A DNA stretch of 64,000 nucleotides from Natronobiforma cellulositropha. Lineage in GTDB: Archaea > Halobacteriota > Halobacteria > Halobacteriales > Natrialbaceae. The DNA lies in contig NZ_JANZXN010000029.1 in the NCBI RefSeq assembly GCF_025629245.1, positions 1 through 64,000 of the forward strand, in the 5' to 3' direction. Within the stretch, counting starts at the first letter, position 1; each line of letters opens with the position of its first letter. The notes below the pieces were generated by a model, which had not been told where the DNA came from, did not search any database, and saw nothing but the letters and a program-made list of their open reading frames with translations. Position numbers and translations under genes: made by a program. Of this stretch, positions 1 through 7,561 are shown piece by piece.

Positions 1-3
1 CAG

Positions 4-49
4 TGAAGCGGGAAATCTTGGACATAGACATCCGCCGTTTCCCGCTTCA
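4..49. repeat. 12-bp perfect inverted repeat, possible IS end
   Basis: Positions 4-15 (tgaagcgggaaa) and 38-49 (tttcccgcttca) are perfect inverted copies around a 22-nt loop. The 3' arm runs into TTCAAC. IS200/IS605-type elements commonly end in a subterminal hairpin followed by a TCAA-like cleavage site, so this could be the right end of such an element lying upstream of the window. No transposase is visible inside the window. A terminator or chance hairpin is also possible. Confidence 0.35.
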
Positions 50-273
50 ACTCCCTAGTTCTGACGGATCAAGTCGGCGCAGTCTGGCGATTCACCAGAG
101 CCTTTATTTTCTATATGTGTCTGGCGCTCGAGCGCCTCAGACGACGGTACCGACTCCCTACTCGTATCATTCGCGAAAAGACTCTCTGTCGAGTGACTAT
201 CAACGTTCTGTGGTATCGGGAAACACTTCCGCAAACCAAACGGGTCTATAGCTGATTGTGGTGGAGGGCGGTG

Positions 274-933
274 ATGACGACAGTCGTCGAACTCGAGATT
301 CCGGCCGACAGACTGGGGTTCGCCCAGACGTTCGACCGCCTTGGCTCGTTCGAGTTCCAGATTGCGGGGATGATCGGGGACGCACCGCCGCTGGTGTGGG
401 TGTCCGGCGCGAGCCGTAACGCGATCCGCTCGGCACTCGAGGCGGACCCGACCGTCGAGGTCCTCGCCTGTCTGACGGAGACGGGCGACGAGCGCTGGCT
501 GTTCCGGCTGGAGTTCGCCGCGAGTGTGAAGCTGTTCGAACAGCTCGTCTCGGCGAACGACGGCGCGATTCTCGACGCCAGCGGCCGCAGTGGACGGTGG
601 ACGCTCGAGTTGCTGTTCCACGATCACGCCGCGCTCTCGGAGGCGCACACGCTGCTCAGGCAGTACGACTTCACCACCGAAGTGACGCGGGTGACGCCGT
701 TCGGTGATCCCTCGGAGGGGCACAAGGCGCTGACGAGTACGCAGTACGAGACCATCGTCGCGGCCCACGAGCTGGGTTACTTCGACGTGCCGCGGCGGGT
801 GACGCTCGAGGAGTTGGCGGCCGAACTCGACATCTCACACCAGGCGCTCTCCGAACGGCTCAGGCGCAGCCACGCCGCGCTGGTGAGCGCGGAACTCGCC
901 GGGCGGACGTCACCCACCAGAATCGAAACCTGA
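274..933 (+). CDS. Bat-type helix-turn-helix regulator (bacterio-opsin activator family)
   Basis: A 219-residue protein with the two-part layout of haloarchaeal Bat/HTH_10 regulators. Residues about 1-150 form an alpha/beta N-terminal region rich in the family's alternating strands. Residues about 155-210 carry the HTH_10 domain, with the typical LTSTQYETIVAAHELGYF entry and a helix-turn-helix around ELAAELDISHQALSERLRR. I chose the ATG at 274 because a purine-rich ggtggaggg lies just upstream; a GTG at 271 and an in-frame ATG further upstream are less likely. It stands alone, with a 294-nt gap behind it. Targets cannot be told from sequence. A second member of this family is at 44709-45371. 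Confidence 0.85.
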   Translation: MTTVVELEIPADRLGFAQTFDRLGSFEFQIAGMIGDAPPLVWVSGASRNAIRSALEADPTVEVLACLTETGDERWLFRLEFAASVKLFEQLVSANDGAILDASGRSGRWTLELLFHDHAALSEAHTLLRQYDFTTEVTRVTPFGDPSEGHKALTSTQYETIVAAHELGYFDVPRRVTLEELAAELDISHQALSERLRRSHAALVSAELAGRTSPTRIET

Positions 934-1189
934 TCCTACCGATCCGTGAGCGCACGACGTCGGTGCGGGGGTCGGATTCGAACTCGCCGGTGTGGGGAAC
1001 GTCGAACCGTCGACTACTACGCTGTGGGCGTGGGCTGTGGCCGACCAGGCGTCCCGTCTGTACCTGTCGTGTTTAGTGAGGCGAAAACCAGCCGACCAAC
1101 CGCCGCTGGGTGGGGCTTTCTGGGCGTTCGCGGCCAACGGACCGGCGGATCGAGCTAAACTAAACACCACCTCCGTACCTGTCGCCCCA

Positions 1190-1197
1190 TTTATATA
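1190..1197 (+). promoter_or_regulatory. TATA box for the DUF7344 gene
   Basis: TTTATATA sits about 30 nt before the ATG at 1228, the spacing expected for a leaderless or nearly leaderless haloarchaeal transcript. The rest of 934-1227 shows no credible gene. It holds a short T-arm-like string near 973-986 that does not fold into a tRNA. Confidence 0.6.
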
Positions 1198-1227
1198 CTC
1201 CGCGGGTGATGTAACGTATCAGGTTCG

Positions 1228-1821
1228 ATGACTCTCGCAGACTCCGTCCTGGACCGACTCGAGGACCGCGGCGTGGGTGACTCTCGGCCGGACGAGACCG
1301 ACGCCGAGGACGCCTCGAGTGCGCTCTCTACGGACGACATCTTTCACATCTTGCAGACGAAGCGCCGGCGCGACGTGTTGCGCTACCTTCGCGACGCTGG
1401 CACGGCCGTCCGTATGCGCGACCTCGCAGAGCAGGTCGCGGCGTGGGAACAGGAGACGACGATCGAGCGCCTCTCCTCGAGCGAGCGCCAGCGCGTCTAC
1501 ATCTCGCTGTATCAGTCGCACCTCCCCAAACTCGACGAGGAGGGCATCGTCGACTACGACAAGGATCGCGGCATCGTCGAGCGGGCGCCGCTGGCCGCCC
1601 GGTTCGATCCGTTTCTCGATCACGCCGAGCGAGCGACGGCTCCACTTCGTGACCCGTGGCCGCGTCGGTACGCCTTCTCGATCGGTGCCGGTGCGCTCGT
1701 CCTCGCGAGTGCGTCGGCCGGCTACCTCCCGCTCTCGGGGAGCGTCGCTGGCGCTCTGGCCATCGCCATCGTCGCACTCGTGACGGCCGTCCACGCTTAC
1801 GAGACACACATCGGCCGTTGA
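1228..1821 (+). CDS. DUF7344 winged-helix protein with C-terminal membrane anchor
   Basis: A 197-residue protein. Residues about 35-125 match the haloarchaeal DUF7344 wHTH pattern: DDIFHILQTKRRRDVLRYL, then an EQVAAWE core and RVYISLYQSHLPKLDEEGIVD. This is an ArsR/MarR-like winged helix. Two hydrophobic segments near residues 147-165 and 168-188 form a C-terminal hairpin, suggesting a membrane-tethered regulator. A TATA box 30 nt upstream supports the start. No partner gene is obvious; the next gene (phoU) is on the opposite strand. The regulatory role is inferred from the fold only. Two smaller DUF7344 proteins occur at 33062-33484 and 44307-44648. Confidence 0.8.
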   Translation: MTLADSVLDRLEDRGVGDSRPDETDAEDASSALSTDDIFHILQTKRRRDVLRYLRDAGTAVRMRDLAEQVAAWEQETTIERLSSSERQRVYISLYQSHLPKLDEEGIVDYDKDRGIVERAPLAARFDPFLDHAERATAPLRDPWPRRYAFSIGAGALVLASASAGYLPLSGSVAGALAIAIVALVTAVHAYETHIGR

Positions 1822-1857
1822 GCGTGCCGTGACGGCGCTCGAACGAGTTCTCGCCAG

Positions 1858-2529
1858 TTAGTAGATGAGTTCGTCGTCGTTCTCGACCATGTAGAGCGTG
1901 CGTGCAGCGATGTTGACGGCGTGGTCGCCGACGCGTTCTAAGTCGCGAATCGTGAGCAAGAGCCGTGAGACGTCCTGTAAGAGGAGTTCCACCTCGTCGT
2001 GTGAGTCGAGTTCGCGCTCGATGAGGTCGCGGACGACGATTTCGCTCGCGCGCTCGGCGAAGTGGTCGAGGTCGTCGTCGCGACTCGCGAGGTCGCGACA
2101 CGCGTCGACGTCTTCGGTGTTGTACGCCTCCGTCGCGTCGTCGACCATCTCGAGGGTGAGTTCACCCATCGCCTGCACGTCGACGTCGGGAAAGAGGTCG
2201 CGTTCGGCCTCGAGCGTGTACTCGCCGAGGTTCACGGCGAGGTCGGCGATTCGTTCCAGATCGGTGATGATCTTGAACGAGGCGGCGATGAAGCGCAGGT
2301 CGCTCGCCACCGGTTGCTGGAGGGCGAGGAGGTCGATGCAGTCCTGCTCGAGTCCGAGGTACATCCGGTTGATCTCGCCGTCGCCTTCGATGACCTCTCT
2401 GGCGACCGCCTCGTCTTTCTGCTCGAGGGCGTCGAGACCCATGCGGAGGCGCTCCATCACGACTTCGCTCATGTAACAGACGTCCTCGCGAAGTCCCTCG
2501 AGTTGTTCCTGGTACGACTTTCTGGCCAT
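1858..2529 (-). CDS. phoU: Phosphate signalling/uptake regulator PhoU (detached copy)
   Basis: A 223-residue PhoU: two three-helix PhoU repeats, each with the metal-binding E/DxxxD signatures (DLERIADLAVNLGEY around residue 90; DLERVGDHAVNIAARTLYM near the C-terminus). PhoU proteins dampen Pst transporter activity and phosphate signalling. Start taken at the ATG 2527-2529 (MARKSYQEQLEGLR), which matches the second PhoU of this window (10317-10976). The 14 extra upstream codons lack family similarity. It is not in the main pst operon but is divergent from an ArsR gene and near the orphan pstB at 3280-4140, so the two may be displaced parts of the second pst set. Confidence 0.93.
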   Translation of the reverse strand: MARKSYQEQLEGLREDVCYMSEVVMERLRMGLDALEQKDEAVAREVIEGDGEINRMYLGLEQDCIDLLALQQPVASDLRFIAASFKIITDLERIADLAVNLGEYTLEAERDLFPDVDVQAMGELTLEMVDDATEAYNTEDVDACRDLASRDDDLDHFAERASEIVVRDLIERELDSHDEVELLLQDVSRLLLTIRDLERVGDHAVNIAARTLYMVENDDELIY

Positions 2530-2678
2530 AGCTATGGACAGCGTGCCATCCGTGATGTAGCTTGCGCCCACGCGGTCGGCGGCGTCGGCTGATTCTGGCT
2601 CTGTCGGCCCGGATTCACTCGCCGTTTCCGAGCTGGCCGAGAGAACACTTACTTGAAGAGAGCTACAACCGTTTTGCT

Positions 2679-3071
2679 ATGAGCCAGTCGGACGACCGTC
2701 TCCGTCGCTATCTCGAGGACGAACTCGGTGCGTGTCGGGACGACGACGTCACAGCCCGTATGCAACAGCTTGTCACCCTCGACGAGGGACACACCGCGTC
2801 GGCGCGCGCCGTCGACCTCGAGGCGCTCTCTGCGCTCGCGAACGAGACTCGTTACACCATCGTTCGCCTCCTGATCGCCGCCGACGAGGACCTCTGCGTC
2901 TGCGAACTCGTCCCCCTACTCGAGGTCAGCCAGAGCGCGGTCAGCCACGCGCTCTCACAGCTTCACGACGCGGGACTCGTCACCCGCCACAAAGACGGGA
3001 AGTGGCGAAAGTACGCCCCGACCCCGCGCGCCATCGCCCTCGTCGCCGCACTCGACGGGACGCGCCCGTGA
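2679..3071 (+). CDS. arsR: ArsR-family repressor with CxC metal-site motif
   Basis: A 130-residue winged-helix protein. A classic ArsR/SmtB domain spans residues about 45-125, with LCVCELVPLLEVSQSAVSHAL followed by LHDAGLVTRHKDGKWRKY. The Cys-Val-Cys at the start of helix alpha3 matches the As(III)-binding ELCVC motif of classical ArsR repressors. Start set at the ATG 2679, which has a TATA-like acttact about 27 nt upstream; the upstream in-frame extension is poor. It is divergent from phoU and near pstB, an unknown membrane protein and arsC, consistent with control of an arsenate/arsenite response. The inducer is inferred. Confidence 0.85.
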   Translation: MSQSDDRLRRYLEDELGACRDDDVTARMQQLVTLDEGHTASARAVDLEALSALANETRYTIVRLLIAADEDLCVCELVPLLEVSQSAVSHALSQLHDAGLVTRHKDGKWRKYAPTPRAIALVAALDGTRP

Positions 3072-3279
3072 CCTCGGTGGCGGTTCTCTCTCACGCATCC
3101 TTCTCGTGGCTCACCAGCGGCTGCTGTTCAGTACCTGTTCACATGTGCGGTGGGTCGCCGGGGAGCCGTGACGGACGCTCACTGTCGGTTGCCAGCCGGT
3201 GCTGTGCTCACTGCCGTGACTGACAGGCCAGCGGATAGCAAACGGCGACCGGGGACGCGGACGAACTGGCGGTGGTGGT

Positions 3280-4140
3280 TCAGCCGAACTTGCCGGTGAT
3301 GTAGTCCTCGACGCGGTCGTTCTCGGGGTTCGAGAAGATCTTGTCGGTGTTGTCGAACTCGACGAGGTGGCCGCCGGTGAGGAAGACGGCGGTCTTATCG
3401 GAGATGCGGGCGGCCTGTTGCATGTTGTGGGTGACGATCACGACCGTGTACTGTTCGGCGAGTTCCTCGACCAGGTCCTCGATCTGTGAGGTCGCGACGG
3501 GGTCGAGCGCGGAGGCCGGTTCGTCCATGAGAATGACCTCCGGATCGGTGGCGATTGCACGGGCGATACAGAGGCGCTGTTGCTGGCCGCCCGAGAGCTC
3601 GAGTCCCGACTCGTCCAGGCGGTCTTCGACCTCGTCTAAGATGGCGGCACGCTCGAGTGCGGTGAGCACTTTCTCCTCGACGTCGTCGTCTTTGCCCTGG
3701 ACGCGGAGCCCGTAGGCGACGTTGTCGAAGATGCTCTTGGGGAACGGGTTGGGTTTCTGGAAGACCATGCCGATCTTGCGTCGGAGGGCGACGGGATCGA
3801 CGTCCTCGTCGTAGACGTTCTTCCCGTGAAAGTAGAGGTCACCGTCGACGCGAGCGACGTCGATGAGGTCGTTCATGCGGTTGATCGAGCGGAGGAAGGT
3901 GGACTTGCCACAGCCGGAGGGACCGATCAGCGCGGTCACCTGGTGTTCGGGGATGTCCATGTCGATCCCGTGGAGCGCCTGGTCCTCGCCGTAGTAGACG
4001 TCGAGACCGCGCGAACTGATGACGGTCTGGTCCGGGTTGGACGATCCCCCGGCCGGTTTCCGCTCGCCCGTCGCCTCACTCGCCGGAGCGTCGTCCGCTG
4101 CCGCGGTAAACGGCTGGGACTCGGGTTCGTTCGTGCTCAT
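3280..4140 (-). CDS. pstB: Phosphate ABC transporter ATP-binding protein PstB (orphan copy)
   Basis: A 286-residue ABC ATPase. An acidic haloarchaeal N-terminal extension (residues 1-37) is followed by Walker [10 protein letters not shown] at residues 73-81, the PstB-specific SINRMNDL segment, Q-loop [12 protein letters not shown], signature [15 protein letters not shown], Walker [14 protein letters not shown] and the H-loop [13 protein letters not shown]. It energises PstCA-mediated phosphate import. It is nearly identical in sequence pattern to PstB at 9466-10314. No permease gene is adjacent. It lies 124 nt downstream of an uncharacterised membrane protein and arsC on the same strand. It may serve the pstS-C-A set at 12071-14948, which lacks its own ATPase. 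Confidence 0.95.
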   Translation of the reverse strand: MSTNEPESQPFTAAADDAPASEATGERKPAGGSSNPDQTVISSRGLDVYYGEDQALHGIDMDIPEHQVTALIGPSGCGKSTFLRSINRMNDLIDVARVDGDLYFHGKNVYDEDVDPVALRRKIGMVFQKPNPFPKSIFDNVAYGLRVQGKDDDVEEKVLTALERAAILDEVEDRLDESGLELSGGQQQRLCIARAIATDPEVILMDEPASALDPVATSQIEDLVEELAEQYTVVIVTHNMQQAARISDKTAVFLTGGHLVEFDNTDKIFSNPENDRVEDYITGKFG

Positions 4141-4264
4141 GCCGGTCGAGTCAACCTTGTCGCTGAGGCAGTTACCTGTTCCGGATTCGAGCGCGTTTCA
4201 CCGGGCTGCCGACGCCCCTCTGTCCGTCACTCACTCGAGCTTGGGGTGGTGTGGGCCACCACCC

Positions 4265-5350
4265 TCAGGGGTGGGGAATCCAGACGGCGCTGGCGAAGAC
4301 GCCAGCCATCGCGAGGACGGCGATGAGAAACGACGTGAGGACGATGCTCGCCGCCGGTGGATCGAGGTGGGTGTCGGCGTGGGCGTAGAAGATTCGCTGG
4401 GTGACCTCGCCGGCGAGTGCGCCCACGACGCCGAAGGCCGCGCCGAGGAGCAGCGCGTCTCCCAGCGAGATGCTCGCGGCGACGAGTTCGGGCGTGAGTT
4501 CTCCCATCGGTGCGCCGACGACCGCCAGAACGGCCGTACTCGCCGGGAGCGTGATGTGGTGGGTCACGGGTATCTTCGCCACGCCAGCGTTGATGTAGAC
4601 GAGCGTGGCGACGCTGATACCGAAGGCGAGGAACGCGCTTCCGGTGACGTAGGCGATGTACGCGCCGAGGATGCCGACGACCGCACCCAGCACCGTCACG
4701 TTCGCCCACTTGTACTGGTAGGGGAGCCACGGTTCGACGAGCAGCCGGCCGCCGTCGGTCGCCGACCGCCTGTCCCTCCCTCGCTCGCTCGAGCGCGCGG
4801 TTCCGTTCTCGAACGGGCGCATGTCGAGTAACTTCCCGCGCGTCGCCCCGATCAGGCTGTAGCCGAGGACGAGACGGTGACAGAGCGCCGAGAGCACGAC
4901 GCCCATCGCGACGGGACCCCAGGGCGCCGAGAGCGCGGCAGAGGCGCTCGCGATCCAGTAGCCGACGATCCCGAAGACACCGCCGACGAGGAGCACGTCG
5001 GGTCGGGTGCCGAGTCCCTGGACGACGTTCTTCGCCTCGTGGTACTCGAAGCCGGTGTCGAGATAGCCGCGTTTGGCGGCGTAGGCGGCCGCGGCCGCAC
5101 CACCACCGAAGCTGACGTGTGGGCCGAAGACGACGCCCAGGGCGATCGACTCGGTGATCGCGACGGAGCCGAGTCCGGCCGCCTCGACGCTCACGCCGAG
5201 GTTTCGCTCGAGCATCGCGTAGGTTTCACCGGCGATCACCAGGAATCCGGCGAAGGTGAACGCCGGGAGCGCGCCGATGGCCGCGCCGAACGCCCCGCCC
5301 GCGAACGCCGCGAGCAGCATCTCGAGCGCCCAGAGGTCTGCGAACGACAC
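4265..5350 (-). CDS. Unrecognised polytopic membrane protein in arsenate/phosphate cluster
   Basis: A 361-residue protein that I do not recognise. About eight to ten hydrophobic segments are visible. They start with the Ala/Gly-rich LLAAFAGGAFGAAIGALPAF at the N-terminus and continue through GSVAITESIALGVVFGP and HITLPASTAVLAVVGAP to a last helix near residues 337-356. A charged cytoplasmic-type loop (about residues 175-205) splits it into two halves, each with small-residue-rich helices and a polar/acidic residue inside the membrane, as in secondary transporters. It sits between arsC (53 nt upstream) and pstB (124 nt downstream) on one strand, so transport of arsenic or phosphate species is a reasonable guess, but only from context. 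Confidence 0.7.
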   Translation of the reverse strand: MSFADLWALEMLLAAFAGGAFGAAIGALPAFTFAGFLVIAGETYAMLERNLGVSVEAAGLGSVAITESIALGVVFGPHVSFGGGAAAAAYAAKRGYLDTGFEYHEAKNVVQGLGTRPDVLLVGGVFGIVGYWIASASAALSAPWGPVAMGVVLSALCHRLVLGYSLIGATRGKLLDMRPFENGTARSSERGRDRRSATDGGRLLVEPWLPYQYKWANVTVLGAVVGILGAYIAYVTGSAFLAFGISVATLVYINAGVAKIPVTHHITLPASTAVLAVVGAPMGELTPELVAASISLGDALLLGAAFGVVGALAGEVTQRIFYAHADTHLDPPAASIVLTSFLIAVLAMAGVFASAVWIPHP

Positions 5351-5403
5351 GTCAGGACCCCCCGTCTCGAGTCACCTCGGCGCTCGAGCGCGCCCACTCG
5401 CGT

Positions 5404-5850
5404 TCAGGAATCGTCGAGGCTCGCTTCGATCTCGTCGAACAGCACCGTGACGCGGTTCTCGACCTCGTCTCTGATCTCGCGGACGGTCTCGAGTGGCTCG
5501 CCGTGGGGGTCGGCGAGCGCCCAGTCGCGGACCTCGGTTTCGGACTCGGCGTCGAGTTCGAGGGTCGAACAGCCCATCGTCACCACGTAGTCGCAGGCGG
5601 CGAGTTCCGCCTCCGTCACCCGCTGGGGTGTCCGGTCTGCGAGGTCGATATCGCGTTCGGCCATCGCGTCGACCACGACCTCGTGGACGTGCTCGGCCGG
5701 GTTCGTTCCGCCGCTGACGAGGTCGACCCGTTCGCCGAGTCCCCGCGCCTCGCGCTCGCGTTCGGCGAACGCGCTCGCCATCTGGCTGCGCCCGGCGTTC
5801 TGGACGCACATCAACGCGACTCGAGTCGCCGCCTGGGTTTCGTCGCTCAT
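5404..5850 (-). CDS. arsC: Low-molecular-weight phosphatase / arsenate reductase-like protein
   Basis: A 148-residue protein of the LMW-PTP fold. The P-loop CVQNAGRSQMA at the N-terminus gives the C-X5-R-S catalytic signature. The general-acid region DWALADPHGEPLETVREIRDE near residue 120 fits the DP motif of LMW-PTP/thioredoxin-coupled ArsC. CDYVVTMGCSTLEL holds two further Cys that could form the reductase redox relay. Start at ATG 5848-5850, directly after which the motif begins; the longer in-frame extension crosses a palindromic promoter. Arsenate reduction is favoured by the ArsR with CxC nearby; a protein-tyrosine phosphatase role cannot be excluded. Confidence 0.82.
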   Translation of the reverse strand: MSDETQAATRVALMCVQNAGRSQMASAFAEREREARGLGERVDLVSGGTNPAEHVHEVVVDAMAERDIDLADRTPQRVTEAELAACDYVVTMGCSTLELDAESETEVRDWALADPHGEPLETVREIRDEVENRVTVLFDEIEASLDDS

Positions 5851-5871
5851 CGAAATTCGATTGGGATATCT

Positions 5872-5881
5872 TTCATATGAA
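5872..5881. promoter_or_regulatory. Palindrome TTCATATGAA at the arsC promoter
   Basis: A perfect 10-bp palindrome 22-31 nt upstream of the arsC start, where the TATA box of a leaderless transcript should lie. Binding of a dimeric repressor here would block TBP/TFB access. The nearby ArsR is the obvious candidate, but this is inference. Confidence 0.45.
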
Positions 5882-5968
5882 TGTTCCCAAACGCCCCTCG
5901 AGACAGCCCAACCGCCGGCTCGGCGCATCCGCTCTGGGGACCGAGAATCGCCGGCTCGTTACCTCTTC

Positions 5969-6184
5969 TCACCACATCTCCTCGAGCAGGACGAACGCGT
6001 CGACGTCCGCCGTGAGCCAGGCCGTGAGCACCTCTGCCTCGCTTCGCTCGCGTGGGTAGACGGTACACCGGTCGGCTCGCGTCTCGTATCTGACGACGAT
6101 CGACTCGAGTTCGAATTCTGCACCGGTGTCGCTCTCGTACTCGGCTGGCGTGCCGTCGGTCGGGTCGGTCGGTATCGTGGTCAT
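5969..6184 (-). CDS. DUF7511-type small haloarchaeal protein
   Basis: A 71-residue acidic protein. The second half, with VVRYETRADRCTVYP, then TAWLTADVDAFVLLEEMW at the end, fits the small haloarchaeal DUF7511 family. No catalytic motif, TM or signal is visible. It lies upstream of arsC on the same strand (118 nt gap containing the arsC promoter), so it is probably a separate transcript. Function unknown. Confidence 0.7.
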   Translation of the reverse strand: MTTIPTDPTDGTPAEYESDTGAEFELESIVVRYETRADRCTVYPRERSEAEVLTAWLTADVDAFVLLEEMW

Positions 6185-6408
6185 GGTGGGGTGACGACGG
6201 TCGACGCGTCGCTGTGCTCGCCTCGGAAGAGGGGTTACATAGACGCTGCTAAGTGTACTATCGAGGTCTCAATATCTCGACTGAGCCTCACTTGCTGCAG
6301 GGACAGCCAACGAGCGGTCCGTCGGCGGTACGTCGTCGGCCCTCTGCGGCGTCTTCCGTTCCCCTCGCCGCCCCATCGCTCGAGCGTGCCTCTCGGCCAC
6401 ACTGTAGG

Positions 6409-6480
6409 CATATATATGAATACATAGCCATATGACACCACTCGAGACTCACAATAGGGGTCATAGCATCGTATTTATTC
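6409..6480 (+). promoter_or_regulatory. pstS1 promoter region with AT-rich dyads
   Basis: In the 318-nt gap 6185-6502 there is an AT-rich island: palindrome catatatatg (6409-6418) and catatg (6429-6434), 20 nt apart. A TATA box (tatttat, about 6473-6479) follows, roughly 27 nt before the pstS ATG, so the pst mRNA is probably leaderless. The dyads are upstream of the TATA box, the usual place for an activator or the phosphate-response site. The rest of the gap shows no gene. Confidence 0.5.
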
Positions 6481-6502
6481 GACTCATCCATCTGCTCGGC
6501 CG

Positions 6503-7546
6503 ATGACGGACAATCAGTCCGAATGGGAGCGTGTAGCCGGTGTATCGCGACGGTCGTTCATCGCGGCGGCCGGGACCGTTGGCGTCGCGGGTCTCGCCGG
6601 GTGTACGAGTAGCTTCGGTGGCGACGACGACGGTGGTGACGGCATCTCGGGCACCATCACGGCGACCGGGAGCAACACCGTCGCGCCGATCACCGACCGT
6701 GCGGGGGAGACGTTCATGGACGAGTACCCCGACGCCTCGGTCGACGTCGACCCGCAGGGGACTGGCGCGGGCTTCTCCGAGTTCGTCCAGGGCAACTCCG
6801 ACGTCCAGAGTGCCAGCCGAATGATCTCTGAGGAGGAGCGAGCGGACGCCGAGGCAAACGGCGTCGGCTGGGACTACTTCGAAGTCGGCACCGACGGTCT
6901 CGCGGTCGTGAAAAACGCCGAGAACGACTGGCTCGAGGAGATTACCCTCGACGAACTCAAGGCGGTCTGGGAGTTCGAGTCCGATATCGAACTCTGGAGT
7001 GACATCCGCGACGAGTATCCCGATGAGGAGATTCTCCTCCACGCACGAGACTCCGCCTCCGGGACGTTCGACTACTTCACCGAGAACATCATCGGCGAAG
7101 TGGGCCTGATCCGTGACGACTACTCCGCGACCAGCCAGACCAACGAGATCATGGACGCGGTCGCGGGCAACCAGTACGCCTTCGGCTGGGGTGGCGTCGG
7201 CTACTACCACGCCATCGCCGACGACCAGCCGATCGAAGCCGTTCCCGTCGAGAGCGACGTCGACGGCGAGTTCTACCCCCCCGAAGAGGAGTACATCGAA
7301 GACGGTGTCTACTCGCCGATGGCTCGGCCGCTGTTCATCTTCCTCAGCCACTACTCGCTCGAGGACCGCCCGAACCTGATCGGCTCGTTCGCGCGCTTTT
7401 ACTTCAACGGCCAGCGCGAGTTCGCCCCGCAGGAGGGATTCTACGCCTCCCCGCCCGAGATGCCCCAGGAGAACCACGACAAACTCGACGCCGTTCTCGA
7501 AGACCTCGGCGTCGAAGACCAGGTCGACGTACAGCCGGACGTCTAA
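6503..7546 (+). CDS. pstS: Phosphate-binding lipoprotein PstS
   Basis: A 347-residue periplasmic-type phosphate receptor. The N-terminus has a Tat motif (SRRSF, residues 15-19), a hydrophobic stretch and a lipobox LAGC with lipidation Cys34, followed by an Asp/Gly-rich spacer, as in exported haloarchaeal lipoproteins. The body has PstS landmarks: TATGSNTVAPI, DPQGTGAGFSEFVQG, the SRMISEEE segment, and the ARDSASGTFDYFTE phosphate-binding block. First gene of a tight operon pstSCAB-phoU-AbrB/PhoU. The start at 6503 is supported by the TATA box 27 nt upstream. Confidence 0.96.
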   Translation: MTDNQSEWERVAGVSRRSFIAAAGTVGVAGLAGCTSSFGGDDDGGDGISGTITATGSNTVAPITDRAGETFMDEYPDASVDVDPQGTGAGFSEFVQGNSDVQSASRMISEEERADAEANGVGWDYFEVGTDGLAVVKNAENDWLEEITLDELKAVWEFESDIELWSDIRDEYPDEEILLHARDSASGTFDYFTENIIGEVGLIRDDYSATSQTNEIMDAVAGNQYAFGWGGVGYYHAIADDQPIEAVPVESDVDGEFYPPEEEYIEDGVYSPMARPLFIFLSHYSLEDRPNLIGSFARFYFNGQREFAPQEGFYASPPEMPQENHDKLDAVLEDLGVEDQVDVQPDV

Positions 7547-7561
7547 CGAGGGACACCGGTA

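Noticed and set aside
55-768. Long minus-strand reading frame opposite the Bat-type gene
   Set aside because: High-GC shadow frame; the plus-strand frame encodes a recognisable HTH_10 protein, and the shadow has Arg-rich composition unlike halophile proteins.
965-1000. T-arm-like ggattcgaactcg string suggesting a tRNA or tRNA fragment
   Set aside because: No matching T stem, anticodon arm or acceptor can be formed on either strand within 90 nt.
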